The notes: generated from the sequence alone by a model not told the origin. DNA of 64,000 nucleotides from VBOC01 sp964512655 (GCA_964512655.1 CAZEJT010000004.1:124001-188000); one strand, 5' to 3'. Positions 52,293 through 60,956 are shown, counted from the stretch's first letter. Program-made: numbers and translations.

Positions 52293-52865
52293 CTAACCCT
52301 TCGCCCTGTTCTTTGCCGAATCCACGAAAGACGTCATAGCCGAGAGAATCCGATGAATTCCATCAGCGCTGCCCGCGATGAGTGCTCCGGTGATGATGAC
52401 GTCGGCTATCTGAACTAATACTCTTTGAAGATCGGGTAGCTCGGCGAAGCTATCGGCATCCAGGAGCATTTGTATCGCGCGAATGCCGAGCGCGCTGATC
52501 ACCAGGCCGGCGCTCACACTTACAGCATAGGCGATATTCCTCGTTCGGCTCTTGTACGAAAGGAGATCTCCCTCTTTGGCCTGCAGAGCCTTGGCGGCTT
52601 CCGGATTCGCCTGGGCTTTCAGATAGTTGAGCTCCAATTCGAGTCGGTCCGAGGCAGGCGATCGCCAAACGGCCACGAATACCTCAAGGGCGCGCTCTAC
52701 GAAAAGGGCAAGGAAGAAAAGGGGGGTGATGGCGGTGATGTAATCGCCGACGTCGTTCGACGAAAAGCTCACTACGTCGGGGTGCGCGACAATAATAATC
52801 AGGGCGACGGCGAGAGCCGATGCTATCATCACGCCGCTCGTTTCCCGAATGCTGCTGGTTGTCAT
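52293..52865 (-). CDS. Multi-helix membrane protein of unknown function
   Basis: The 190-residue protein has four hydrophobic segments (SGVMIASALAVALIIIV, DYITAITPLFFLALFVERALEVFV, RNIAYAVSVSAGLVISALGI and VLVQIADVIITGALIAGSADGI) and a central charged helix pair (LELELNYLKAQANPEAAKALQ). A strong GAGGAGG ribosome site precedes its ATG. The VERALEVFVAVW segment is shared by small membrane proteins of unknown role. No family name is claimed. Confidence 0.65.
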   Translation of the reverse strand: MTTSSIRETSGVMIASALAVALIIIVAHPDVVSFSSNDVGDYITAITPLFFLALFVERALEVFVAVWRSPASDRLELELNYLKAQANPEAAKALQAKEGDLLSYKSRTRNIAYAVSVSAGLVISALGIRAIQMLLDADSFAELPDLQRVLVQIADVIITGALIAGSADGIHRILSAMTSFVDSAKNRAKG

Positions 52866-52896
52866 AATTGCCTCCTCGAAAAACGTTATGACAGTT

Positions 52897-52918
52897 GCGG
52901 ATGAACTACTTCATCCGC
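52897..52918. repeat. Perfect 9-bp hairpin between two minus-strand genes
   Basis: GCGGATGAA, loop CTAC, TTCATCCGC, beginning seven bases after the stop of the gene at 52925. There is no T tract, so it may be a transcript 3'-end stabiliser more than a terminator. Confidence 0.55.
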
Positions 52919-52924
52919 GGTGGG

Positions 52925-53560
52925 TTAATGGAACAAAATGCTTTTCACTGGGTGTAGTTCCCACGAGGAAAAAGTTGTCTTCCCGCGCCGGCCGTGGCCC
53001 GACGGAGGGTGGATGCCGTCATAAAAGCCCAGGCCGGTCACCGTACATGGGATCGGTTTCGAGAACTCCTTTTTGAGCAAGTAACCGTGGGCATCGATCG
53101 TATCAAGGATTTCTTGTTGGAGCGCGCATTTATCCAATGTTACCTCGACAACGGCCCGCCTGCCGGATTTCGTCTGTGGCCCGATCTCGATGTGGAAATC
53201 GCAGTCGCGGCCGGGCCCGGCCGATTCATGTTTTACATACCACATGAAACCTTTCAGCGTATACAGAGAGTCCTCAGGCGTATCTTTCATGCGTGATTTG
53301 TCGGCGCTCGCTTTCAGCGCCTTTGTTGCATCTTTGTATTTCTTCTGCCATGAGACAATATCGGCGGCGGAAATTGTGCCCGCAGCGGCATGATACTTGC
53401 CAAAATCCGTCTCGTGTTTTTCGCCGTGCCGGTAGTGCTTTTGCGCCTTCGGATCCTTGCACTTGCAGGGCTCGACCGCATTCAGCTCAAGCGGAAGCGA
53501 AGTACTCAGAATGATCAGCGCGAATACAGATTTCATGATCATTGAGGAGGAATTGATCAT
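52925..53560 (-). CDS. Exported hypothetical protein with C-terminal WELHPV motif
   Basis: I use the ATG at 53560, four bases after the psuG stop (211 residues); the ATG at 53536 would give a tighter signal peptide (MKSVFALIILSTSLPLELNA). The mature part has CKCKDPKAQKHYRHGEKHETDFG, then GFMWYVKHESAGPGRDCDFHIEIGP, and ends FYDGIHPP-SGHG and WELHPVKSILF. From memory, the Asp/His plus WE(L/I)HPV ending also appears in other uncharacterised exported proteins. The His-rich conserved points hint at an enzyme, but no activity is assigned. Confidence 0.65.
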   Translation of the reverse strand: MINSSSMIMKSVFALIILSTSLPLELNAVEPCKCKDPKAQKHYRHGEKHETDFGKYHAAAGTISAADIVSWQKKYKDATKALKASADKSRMKDTPEDSLYTLKGFMWYVKHESAGPGRDCDFHIEIGPQTKSGRRAVVEVTLDKCALQQEILDTIDAHGYLLKKEFSKPIPCTVTGLGFYDGIHPPSGHGRRGKTTFSSWELHPVKSILFH

Positions 53561-53564
53561 GCAC

Positions 53565-54485
53565 TCATAACGATTTTGCAAGCAGACATGCGATTCTCGC
53601 TCCGAGCTCGGCATTATTCTTCACCAGAGCTATATTCGCATCGAGGCTTTTCCCGCGGGTACGATCCGAAAGGAATTGAAGCAGAAATGGGGTGAGCTCT
53701 TTCCCGCCTATCTTTTTCCGCCTTGCAGAGACAAGAGCCTTCTTTATCATCGCCTCCATCTTTGAGAACGGTATCTGATCCGCTTTCGGTATCGGATTGG
53801 CGATCAGAACCGCGCCCGGCAGCTCAAGTTCCCACTTAGCCTCGAGGAGAGTGGCAATTGCCTCTGGCTCATCTATCCGCAGCGGGGATCGGAAGCTGCT
53901 CTCCCTGGAATAAAATGCGGGGAAGGCATCCTGCCCGACAGTAAGAACCGTGACGCCCATGGTCTCGAGGTATTCCAGTGTGAGTCCGATGTCGAGAATC
54001 GATTTCGCCCCCGCCGATACAACCGCCAACGGCGTCCGCGCAAGTTCAGTGAGATCGGCCGATATGTCGATGGTCTCCTGAGCCCCCCTGTGCACGCCGC
54101 CGATTCCACCTGTCACGAATACTCTGATTCCGGCCATGTGGGCGATTCGCATCGTGGCGGCGACCGTCGTGGCGCCGGGACACCTGGTGCTGATCACAAA
54201 TGGGATATCCCGAACACTGACCTTCAGAACATCCTCAGTTTTCCCGAGGAACTCTATTTGGTCCGTTTCGAGCCCGACACACAGTTTGCCCTCGAGGATT
54301 GCGATCGTCGCCGGTATCGCTCCCTCATTCCTCACGATCTCTTCCACCTCCATCGCCGTCGATACATTTGCAGGATACGGCATGCCATGAGCGATGATGG
54401 TGGATTCGAGGGCGACCACCGGTCTGCCCGAGGTGAGTGCCCGGCGTACTTCTTCGCGAGTATGGAAGAGATGCTGACCGATCAC
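53565..54485 (-). CDS. psuG: Pseudouridine-5'-phosphate glycosidase
   Basis: PsuG breaks the C-C glycosidic bond of pseudouridine 5'-phosphate to uracil and ribose 5-phosphate. The 306-residue length is typical. Family motifs are VVALESTIIAHGMPYPANV near 23-41 with the catalytic Glu, GAIPATIAILEGKLCVGL near 55, and VFVTGGIGGVHRGAQETIDISADL near 124. The gene starts at GTG within the psuK stop (GTGA), so the two enzymes are co-translated in pathway order. Confidence 0.95.
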   Translation of the reverse strand: MIGQHLFHTREEVRRALTSGRPVVALESTIIAHGMPYPANVSTAMEVEEIVRNEGAIPATIAILEGKLCVGLETDQIEFLGKTEDVLKVSVRDIPFVISTRCPGATTVAATMRIAHMAGIRVFVTGGIGGVHRGAQETIDISADLTELARTPLAVVSAGAKSILDIGLTLEYLETMGVTVLTVGQDAFPAFYSRESSFRSPLRIDEPEAIATLLEAKWELELPGAVLIANPIPKADQIPFSKMEAMIKKALVSARRKKIGGKELTPFLLQFLSDRTRGKSLDANIALVKNNAELGARIACLLAKSL

Positions 54486-55408
54486 TCCATCCTCAGTCGG
54501 TTCACTGTCGATTCCATAAGCCGGGGATCGAGGCGGTCAGCATAAGCCCCCCTGGTTTGGAGGATGAGTTCTGCCAGTGCGTGTCCATAGAGCAGGCATT
54601 CTTGTGCGCTCTTTCCGCGGAGCCACGCATGGATCCAACCAGCCATCGCCGCGTCACCCGCCCCCGTCGTATCGGTGACTTCTACTCTGGGCGCCGGAAT
54701 CGCAATGGTCTCTTTATCAGAGAACAGTTCCGATCCGGCCTTACCCTTTCTGATCCATATGTTCCGCACTCCTCTCTCGATCAAGCGCCCGATCTGAGAG
54801 CGCGGATTCGAGGTCGTGGTGTCTTGTGAAATTGCGGCAAGCTCGCCCTCGTTTGGTGTGATCAGAAGTATTTTATTCAGGTCCATTTCCTTGAGCCGTG
54901 AAGCTTTCGGGACTGATACGGGATCGATCACACAAGGAATCTCATGAGTACGGGAGAATTCGAGGAACCACGCGATGCTGGGGGCACTCAGATTACAGTC
55001 AATCAGGTGCAGAGAGGCTGATTCAAGAAGTGCGGTGCGCTGAGAGAGGTAGTATACCGTGATCTCTTCTTCAAGGTGAGTGTCCGCGGCTCCCGCATAC
55101 AGCTCGCCTGATGGGGAGAGAATCCCCGCAAAGCGCCCTGTGTTCATATGCGTGAACGATGAATGGGATATGCCGATCCCGGCGGAAAGGCAGACGTCTC
55201 TCAGCCATTCGCCGTCCGCATCGAGTCCGAAGTGGGAAATCAGCTCGACGGGATCGCCGAGCTGCGCGAGGTGGTGCGCTACATTGCGTGCCACTCCTCC
55301 CGCCGAACGATGATGTGTTGCGGGGTTTGATGTCCCGGACAACGGCTCATCGATGCAGTAGAAACTATCGTCGACGATGGCCGCGCCGATACAGATGATT
55401 GGCTTCAT
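54482..55408 (-). CDS. psuK: PfkB-family kinase, pseudouridine kinase
   Basis: The 308-residue sugar kinase has the PfkB signatures: GGVARNVAHHLAQLG near 36-50 and the C-terminal ATP-binding motif DTTGAGDAAMAGWI near 245-258, with catalytic Asp in GAGD. PfkB members phosphorylate many nucleosides and sugars. Adjacency to psuG, with overlapping stop and start, makes pseudouridine the best substrate call. Pseudouridine comes from tRNA and rRNA turnover, so the pair recycles RNA-derived uracil and ribose. Confidence 0.9.
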   Translation of the reverse strand: MKPIICIGAAIVDDSFYCIDEPLSGTSNPATHHRSAGGVARNVAHHLAQLGDPVELISHFGLDADGEWLRDVCLSAGIGISHSSFTHMNTGRFAGILSPSGELYAGAADTHLEEEITVYYLSQRTALLESASLHLIDCNLSAPSIAWFLEFSRTHEIPCVIDPVSVPKASRLKEMDLNKILLITPNEGELAAISQDTTTSNPRSQIGRLIERGVRNIWIRKGKAGSELFSDKETIAIPAPRVEVTDTTGAGDAAMAGWIHAWLRGKSAQECLLYGHALAELILQTRGAYADRLDPRLMESTVNRLRME

Positions 55409-55513
55409 TCACTCATAACCCTGATTTCTCATGGGTCAAGGTAGGGAATATGGACCTGATTCTCAATCGCGGGCCCGGACTCCCTCAGACGCCGCTCGCG
55501 GGATCGCAGCCAG

Positions 55514-55542
55514 TTGTAAATTCACTTCATGTACGCTACCTT
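55514..55542 (+). promoter_or_regulatory. Possible promoter for the small membrane protein at 55614
   Basis: TTGTAA (55514-55519), 17-bp spacer, TACCTT (55537-55542), about 70 nt before the ATG. Hexamers are only partly consensus. Confidence 0.35.
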
Positions 55543-55613
55543 ACCGCTCGCCGATCAACGGCAAGCAGAAGGTCTGCGCGAAGGTCAAATCCAATTCTAT
55601 CGGAGGATGAAAC

Positions 55614-56003
55614 ATGAACTGGAAACTGATTCTGGCGCTTTCACTCTTTGGCGTGGCTATGGGCATAGGATCGCTCTACGGCCTCGGAAAGCTTGAGCCG
55701 CTGTTGTGGCTCGTTATCTTCATCATCTACGCCTGGGTTATTGCGAAACGCGCGCCCGGAAAGTATTTCTTGCACGGGTTTCTGACAAGCGTCGTCAACA
55801 GCATTTGGATTACTGCGATCCATGCGGTGTTTTTCACGACTTATGTACAGAATAATCCGCAAATGACGGAGGGAGTACCGGCGGGCATGAATCCGCGCCT
55901 GCTTATGATCATTTTGGGACCGCTCTTCGGGGCATTAATTGGCGTTGTCGCCGGGTTCTTTGCCCTGGTCGCGTCGAGGCTCATGAAAAAGTCGACGCAA
56001 TGA
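55614..56003 (+). CDS. Small membrane protein, unknown function
   Basis: The 129-residue protein follows CGGAGGATGAAAC, a good ribosome site. Four hydrophobic helices are visible (LILALSLFGVAMGIGSLYGL, LLWLVIFIIYAWVIAKR, VVNSIWITAIHAVFF, LLMIILGPLFGALIGVVAGFF) joined by short loops. No family was recognised. The FLTSVVNSIW turn and the PAGMNPRL segment resemble small uncharacterised integral membrane proteins seen in Ignavibacteria-like genomes. Confidence 0.7.
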   Translation: MNWKLILALSLFGVAMGIGSLYGLGKLEPLLWLVIFIIYAWVIAKRAPGKYFLHGFLTSVVNSIWITAIHAVFFTTYVQNNPQMTEGVPAGMNPRLLMIILGPLFGALIGVVAGFFALVASRLMKKSTQ

Positions 56004-56066
56004 CTACGGGCGCGTTGACCGCAATATGCGACATCCCTGTATCCGAAGCAGCTTTCAAATCGCGGC

Positions 56067-57200
56067 TTATTGTGGTTTCTTTGCATATTCGGATATCTTC
56101 GCCTTGACGAACTGATTCAAATCTTTCTCATCCACGCCAAACACATCCCTCATCGCGCGGTGAAAATCATCATCCGTGGTTCCGTATTCCATCAGTTTCC
56201 TGATTAAAGCGAGACCACCCTTCTCCTCTGCCATCCGGCAGATCAGGCCCCCCACGACGTACACCGTGCTCGTTGCGTAGTCGATCTTGTCCAGATTCAT
56301 GATATCGGTATCCGGATGGTCCTTGAGCCATGAGTCGGTTCGCCTGATATGCCATCCAAGGTCGTGTCCTTGGCTCCCCCCAAGAAGGGTGGCATACCCT
56401 TCACCGATGTAGTAATGGTGCTTTGGAAATTGGGGGTTAATGTACATGTGCACAAACTCGTGCGGGTACCACTCATTGGATCCGCCCGAAAGGATGACAT
56501 GATTCCGCACCTGGGAGTATCCTCCTGGCCGCGCGACATTGCCCTCAGTCATCAGGTAGTCAAACCCTAGCGCCTTGAACATGCTGTCTTTTGTCCCTGC
56601 AAAATAGTAGTCTACCGGGATTGGGTCGAACTGCCACAAGCCTCTTAGGGAATCTACAAATTGATTCATGCGCCGGGCGAGTGAAGTGTTAAAAGTATGT
56701 TCCGGTGGAAAATGAAATGTGATGCTTCCGACTGTCTCTTTTCCCCAGGATGCTGTGTTATAGGGAAGTATGTTACATAGTTTATAGACACCCTCTTCCT
56801 TTTTCGCCGCGATTTCTGTAATGGCTCCCACCCCTGCATAGCCCGAGTCGACTGCAGACCCAAACAGCGTTCGGATCCTGAAACCATCTTTCAATTGCGA
56901 AACGCTGAGTACCGTAGGCCTGTTCAATGGCATGTTTGCGTACAGGCTCGGCGACCACCACGTGTGATCGACAAGGTCGGGCTGAGCGTACCGCTTCTTT
57001 TCTTCAGTCAACCAGTAGGGATTGTCTGCCACGCTATCGGGATTTGAATTGAGATAATTCTTCCAAAGGCGTATGATCTCGGCGATTTCGTGGTTTGAAG
57101 TGTCGACGCCCGTATTGATAAGCACACGAATGGGTTTCTGCCGGGATTGGGCTTGAAGCATGGCGAAAGAAATGATGAAATACAGCACCCAGGAGACCAT
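56067..57200 (-). CDS. Exported gluzincin-like metallopeptidase (HExxH)
   Basis: The ATG at 57200 gives 377 residues with a signal peptide (MVSWVLYFIISFAMLQAQ). A zinc site HEFVH (His247, Glu248, His251) is followed 16 residues later by YYIGEGYATLLGG, whose Glu267 is the probable third ligand, as in peptidase-MA-like gluzincins. The N-terminal part (KPIRVLINTGVDTSNHEIAEII) resembles extracellular domains of such proteins. The upstream sequence GAAGGGAAGGAGT fits as ribosome site. It may process proteins at the cell surface. Substrate unknown. Confidence 0.7.
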   Translation of the reverse strand: MVSWVLYFIISFAMLQAQSRQKPIRVLINTGVDTSNHEIAEIIRLWKNYLNSNPDSVADNPYWLTEEKKRYAQPDLVDHTWWSPSLYANMPLNRPTVLSVSQLKDGFRIRTLFGSAVDSGYAGVGAITEIAAKKEEGVYKLCNILPYNTASWGKETVGSITFHFPPEHTFNTSLARRMNQFVDSLRGLWQFDPIPVDYYFAGTKDSMFKALGFDYLMTEGNVARPGGYSQVRNHVILSGGSNEWYPHEFVHMYINPQFPKHHYYIGEGYATLLGGSQGHDLGWHIRRTDSWLKDHPDTDIMNLDKIDYATSTVYVVGGLICRMAEEKGGLALIRKLMEYGTTDDDFHRAMRDVFGVDEKDLNQFVKAKISEYAKKPQ

Positions 57201-57256
57201 ACTCCTTCCCTTCAATCTCTCACCTCATTAGGGTGTTGTTGGTAAACACGGGTGGA

Positions 57257-57673
57257 TTACCGTGCCGGAAGTTGATATTCAATCTCGATGAAGAACCCGC
57301 TTTTATCTGCCCGATAACTTCCTGTCCCTCTGATACCTCGAAGAGATTCGGTGCCCGAATCTCCCGCGATCTTCAAAGTCGAAACGGCGGCTCCGGCTTT
57401 GAACGATCCGGTGTCCTGAAGCACAAAACTCCCCGCTTGCCCGTTCAGCTTTCCCTCGAACCTGATCAGCCCTACATAGTCTGCAGATGAGTTGTGCTGA
57501 TCCTTGGGATCGACGTGACTGTAGAACATCAGGTATTCTTCGAAGCCTTTGCCTTCTATGTCTCCGGTGTATCGATATTCGACTGACGCCCTCGTCAGTT
57601 TAGTTTGATCTGAGATCTGCGCGTACGTGGCTTCTTCCCACTTAGCGACGCTGTAGTTGCCCTGGACCTTCAA
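57257..57673 (-). CDS. DUF3224 family protein
   Basis: The 138-residue protein starts at TTG (57671-57673) behind GAGGAGA with good spacing; no ATG is available. The sequence has the lipocalin-like DUF3224 pattern: VQGNYSVAKWEEATYAQ, ASVEYRYTGDIEGKGFEEYLMFY, DYVGLIRFEGKLNGQAGSF and GIRGTGSYRADKSGFFIEIEY. No signal peptide is seen. These proteins form small beta-barrels of unknown physiological role. Confidence 0.8.
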   Translation of the reverse strand: MKVQGNYSVAKWEEATYAQISDQTKLTRASVEYRYTGDIEGKGFEEYLMFYSHVDPKDQHNSSADYVGLIRFEGKLNGQAGSFVLQDTGSFKAGAAVSTLKIAGDSGTESLRGIRGTGSYRADKSGFFIEIEYQLPAR

Positions 57674-57772
57674 GATGATCTCCTCGTTATGATGACGGCA
57701 GGATACAAGAATTATGTTTACACCCTCGTGGTTTCTCGAACCCCCGTGAATCCTCTGGATGGACAGGACTCT

Positions 57773-58507
57773 CTACCTCATCCTCGATATGGGAAACTCC
57801 AATACAATCGTTTTTTCAAATCCCTTTACAACAAGCCGCATTTCGTGACTGTTTGATAAGAAGTGGGGTCCTTGTTCCTTAAGCGGAAACATGATAATCA
57901 GTTTTTCTTCGGTTTCAAGCGTCGAGTTTCGCTTTCCCGCAACATACCGCGGCTTTAGCAACTCGTCCTGATCGTTTTCCAAAAAGACACTGTCTTCCAA
58001 ATGGCTGATATCAGGATAGCCGCCGCTCGTAAGACCAGGCCAGGCCGTATTTTGAAGTGAGACGTAGAACATGATGAGATCAAGCTGTGTGGGATTCCGG
58101 AGGTAATTCCCGTGGCGATCGACAAATTGTCCCGCCGCCCAATCGATGAATACTCCCGCCTCGAGCGCCAGAGCAGAGTCGAGCCTGCGTCGATACATCT
58201 CGCTCGTATGCGCGTACGTGAATGGCTGATATTGCAGCGGCCCCAGGATGTGAGCACGTCTTTCAATCGCCGCAACGACGCTGGGGTAGTAGGGTAGGGC
58301 AACAATTTTAACGACCGGACTTTCATTGTCATAGAAATTATGCTGCATGACCCCGAGTATCACCGTAAGGCAGTCCCGCGTCGACCATTCCTCAGGCGAC
58401 CGTTGGACAATGTCCTCGAAATCATTCTTGCCGAAGTAGAAACAGCCCCCCAAAATGACTGCGCCTAATAAGGGATAAAACCCCTTCGGCCGCTTCGAGG
58501 GATTCAT
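57773..58507 (-). CDS. Hypothetical lipoprotein
   Basis: The 244-residue protein has a lipoprotein signal (PLLGAVILGGC, Cys22). The mature part includes QRSPEEWSTRDCLTVILGVMQHNFYD near 34 and a long helix (YRRRLDSALALEAGVFIDWAAGQF near 105), ending in beta strands with the LIIMFPLKEQGPHFL segment. No family was recognised. It sits in a run of minus-strand exported proteins (59355 to 56067) and may share a transcript with the META-domain lipoprotein 17 nt upstream. Confidence 0.6.
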   Translation of the reverse strand: MNPSKRPKGFYPLLGAVILGGCFYFGKNDFEDIVQRSPEEWSTRDCLTVILGVMQHNFYDNESPVVKIVALPYYPSVVAAIERRAHILGPLQYQPFTYAHTSEMYRRRLDSALALEAGVFIDWAAGQFVDRHGNYLRNPTQLDLIMFYVSLQNTAWPGLTSGGYPDISHLEDSVFLENDQDELLKPRYVAGKRNSTLETEEKLIIMFPLKEQGPHFLSNSHEMRLVVKGFEKTIVLEFPISRMR

Positions 58508-58524
58508 CGGACCAGTTAGCTTAT

Positions 58525-59355
58525 TTACCTCTGGTCGAGACTGAATTCATATCGCACACCCGCCGATCCCCGCCATAGCGTAAATCCCCCACCCGTAAAC
58601 TGGAAGTAATCTGACTCAGTCATGTCCCGAACGAAACCCCAGTCATCCCACAGATCCATGTCGGCTGACTGATATGAAAAATTCGATACGTAAAAGTTGA
58701 TAGCCCCTCGATCGCCAATGCCAAACGCTCCTCCCTCACTGTTGTTTGGGTGTATTCCGACCATCGGCGGGACGTAGTAATCGATAGAGAATTCCCGGCG
58801 CTGCGTCATCTTCAGTGTCAGCACGAATCCATGCTTATGCAGGGTCGCAAACCCCGTATCATTTGAGTATTCTAAGCTCCACTTTTTGTCCACAAACGCT
58901 GAGGAGAGAACCGGATTTGAAAAACGTGTTGCAAAAAATAGAACTGTGTCGCCCTTTTCCATAGTAAATGAAGTCGCTGTGATCTGGAATCTCCATCTGC
59001 CCTCCAATGTAGGCGGATCGAAGGTGGTCACACCATTGCAAGCCAGCTCCGTAAGACGAACCAGATGCACGACGATGAACTCACCTGTGACGCCTACCAG
59101 CCCGCTGTACGAATTGCAGCCGTCATCCCCATATATTAATGTGTCACCAAAGATAAACTTAAACGGTTCGTACGAACTCAAATCCAGTGTATTGCCTCCA
59201 ATCCTCGCGGATACCAATGTCCAGGGTACATTCTCAACACCAAGTATTTCTCCGGCCATTGTTTGGCGGGGTTCCGTCTGATCGACTCCATCTGTGCATG
59301 ACAACAGAGTTAGACAAGCGAGAACTCCGGCGATATATCTCTCTATCGAGATCAA
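58525..59355 (-). CDS. META/HslJ-domain lipoprotein
   Basis: The 276-residue protein starts at TTG (no ATG before the signal) and has a lipobox (LLSC, Cys20). Residues about 35-135 match the META/HslJ fold: VPWTLVSARIGGN, FIFGDTLIYGDDGCNSYSG, VVHLVRLTELACNG and GRWRFQITATSFTMEKGD. In typical META domains GGCN.Y and T.AC are the hallmarks, and both are here (DGCNSYSG, TELACN). The C-terminal 140 residues are an unassigned beta-rich domain. Such proteins are linked to envelope stress and drug tolerance in other bacteria. Confidence 0.7.
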   Translation of the reverse strand: MISIERYIAGVLACLTLLSCTDGVDQTEPRQTMAGEILGVENVPWTLVSARIGGNTLDLSSYEPFKFIFGDTLIYGDDGCNSYSGLVGVTGEFIVVHLVRLTELACNGVTTFDPPTLEGRWRFQITATSFTMEKGDTVLFFATRFSNPVLSSAFVDKKWSLEYSNDTGFATLHKHGFVLTLKMTQRREFSIDYYVPPMVGIHPNNSEGGAFGIGDRGAINFYVSNFSYQSADMDLWDDWGFVRDMTESDYFQFTGGGFTLWRGSAGVRYEFSLDQR

Positions 59356-59367
59356 TCGGAAAATGAG

Positions 59368-59568
59368 CTAGTACCCATAATATTCGGGTTTCTCAAGGAT
59401 TCGTTTCACAATTGCATCAGCCTCCGATCGAGGGAGCTGGACCCGTTCCAAAACACTTACCGCCAGCTCCTTGTGTTTCGCCCGGATCGCCGCATCAAAC
59501 GATTCCAGCAACCCCGATTCTGATAACCGTTCGAGAGTTGTCATTGCTCGATAATCGGGATCTGCCAC
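59368..59568 (-). CDS. Small hypothetical protein, 66 residues
   Basis: The reading starts at GTG behind AGAGGGG, 24 nt after the T9SS gene stop. It is helical and charged (MTTLERLSESGLLESFDAAIRAKHKELAVSVLERV, read with breaks), ends RILEKPEYYGY and shows no signal peptide. The LERL..GLL..FD..I...D pattern resembles small adaptor-like proteins, but I make no family claim. Its spacing supports co-transcription with its neighbours. Confidence 0.55.
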   Translation of the reverse strand: MADPDYRAMTTLERLSESGLLESFDAAIRAKHKELAVSVLERVQLPRSEADAIVKRILEKPEYYGY

Positions 59569-59592
59569 CTGTCAGCCCCTCTTTTTCAACAG

Positions 59593-60504
59593 CTAGTGCA
59601 ACGCCAGCATTTTCCGTGTTTGGACGTAATTCCCCGCCGACAATTTGTAGAAATAGACTCCGCTCGGCTTACTTCCGGCATCCCAAGTAACACTGTATGT
59701 CCCCGGTGTTTCTTCCGCATCTACCAATGAAGTCAAGAGATGTCCCAGAACATCATACACTTCAAGTCGGACTCGGGTCTGTTTGGGAATGTTGTAAACG
59801 ATCGACGTAGTTGGATTGAAGGGGTTGGGGACATTCTGAAGAAGGGCGAATGACCTCGCAACGGAACCGCCCTCGCCCCTTACCCCATCCACAAGACGTG
59901 CACCGTATTTTAGAATCCGGAGCTTGTCCCCCTGAAGTGCGTAACTAAAGTTGAAGCTCAGACTGTCAGCGATGAAAAGGTTGGTCCTTCCGGTCCCTCC
60001 GAAGAGGTCTTCGATGAACAGGCTGTCGCATCGCTCTCCAAGGTAACCTGGATCCGGCCAATGAAAGACTATCCTTGTGTATTTAAAAAAGGGAGTGTAA
60101 TCAAACTCGAAAATGAAAGTGTCGGCCTTCGATGGATCCGAGGGGACGCCCCTGATATCGATTCTATAGAATCCTGTGGATCCCGCGGCTGAGTAGCACG
60201 GTGCTATCGCCCTGTTGGGCGGTTGCCAGGTCGGCCCGCAATCCGGTCCGCAGACCCACTCGGCAAGATGGGGGTTTATGCTGTCGCGGCATGCGGTACC
60301 GAAAATGTGATTTCCGAAATACTGATTCTGGGTCCAGAATATATTGCTATCATCGAGGTAAGTGGTCGGCTGGAGCCAAATCATCGAAGATGTCGCACTA
60401 TCGGCCCTCGGGAAGTTCGGGTTCTGTTGGCACAGTGAGGCGGAATAGCCGAGCACGGCAAGGAGGCACGAGGTGGATAATAAGATTATTTTCGGGAGTT
60501 TCGT
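59593..60504 (-). CDS. T9SS cargo protein with type A C-terminal sorting domain (start codon ACG or lost)
   Basis: The C-terminal 85 residues are a Por/T9SS type A sorting domain: LQNVPNPFNPTTSIVYNIP, RLEVYDVLGHLLTSLVD, YSVTWDAGSKPSGVYFYKL and TRKMLALH. This sends proteins through the type IX system of Bacteroidota. The N-terminal domain (about 200 residues) is unassigned. A GTG at 60456 would cut through the signal peptide. Reading further, an intact signal peptide (KLPKIILLSTSCLLAVLGYSASLC, shown in parts) follows an ACG at 60502-60504. GGAGG sits six bases upstream of that ACG and a promoter lies at 60540-60568, so ACG stands where ATG is expected. It is either a rare start codon, a lost start or a base error. 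Confidence 0.8.
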   Translation of the reverse strand, partial: TKLPKIILLSTSCLLAVLGYSASLCQQNPNFPRADSATSSMIWLQPTTYLDDSNIFWTQNQYFGNHIFGTACRDSINPHLAEWVCGPDCGPTWQPPNRAIAPCYSAAGSTGFYRIDIRGVPSDPSKADTFIFEFDYTPFFKYTRIVFHWPDPGYLGERCDSLFIEDLFGGTGRTNLFIADSLSFNFSYALQGDKLRILKYGARLVDGVRGEGGSVARSFALLQNVPNPFNPTTSIVYNIPKQTRVRLEVYDVLGHLLTSLVDAEETPGTYSVTWDAGSKPSGVYFYKLSAGNYVQTRKMLALH

Positions 60505-60539
60505 ATAATTCCTCCAGATCCGAGGGTGCGTACCATTAG

Positions 60540-60568
60540 AAGATACGGTTCCAAATAGGCGAAATCAA
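60540..60568 (-). promoter_or_regulatory. Promoter for the T9SS cargo gene
   Basis: Minus-strand TTGATT (60563-60568), 17-bp spacer, TATCTT (60540-60545). The start site near 60533 leaves about 29 nt, containing GGAGG, before the ACG codon at 60504. The rest of the 60569-60956 gap shows no gene I can support. Confidence 0.55.
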
Positions 60569-60956
60569 CGTCAACACGCGCTATTCAACCCCGTGCGGGA
60601 ATCGTTTTTATGGGATTTATGCCCGAATAAACTCATTCTTTATGAGAATTGAACAATATTATCAGACTGTTTCCGTCTTACATTATCATAGGGGATCGTC
60701 TGCTGCAAGTGCCAGAGTCAAATTGGACGCGGAACCGTCAATCTGCGAAATTGGTTGTTATTTTACGGTTCATCCCCGAGCCTGAGTGCATCCGGGCATT
60801 GCATCACTTGCCTTTTTGCCCACCCCCAGGCCATTTTCTCAGCTGAGCGAATCTGAGTCGTTGCTCGCACGATCCTTGACTAAGAAGGAAGGTTTCAAGA
60901 TTCCGTGGCAAAGTGTTTGTATCATTTTACCCTGAACAAGCGTATCACCTAAGAGC

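Noticed and set aside
60649..60846. 65-codon open frame before the MalT-type gene
   Set aside because: No ribosome site or family pattern; the region fits an intergenic regulatory gap.
60876..60904. TTGACT upstream of the MalT-type gene as a promoter
   Set aside because: No acceptable -10 hexamer lies 16-18 bp downstream.
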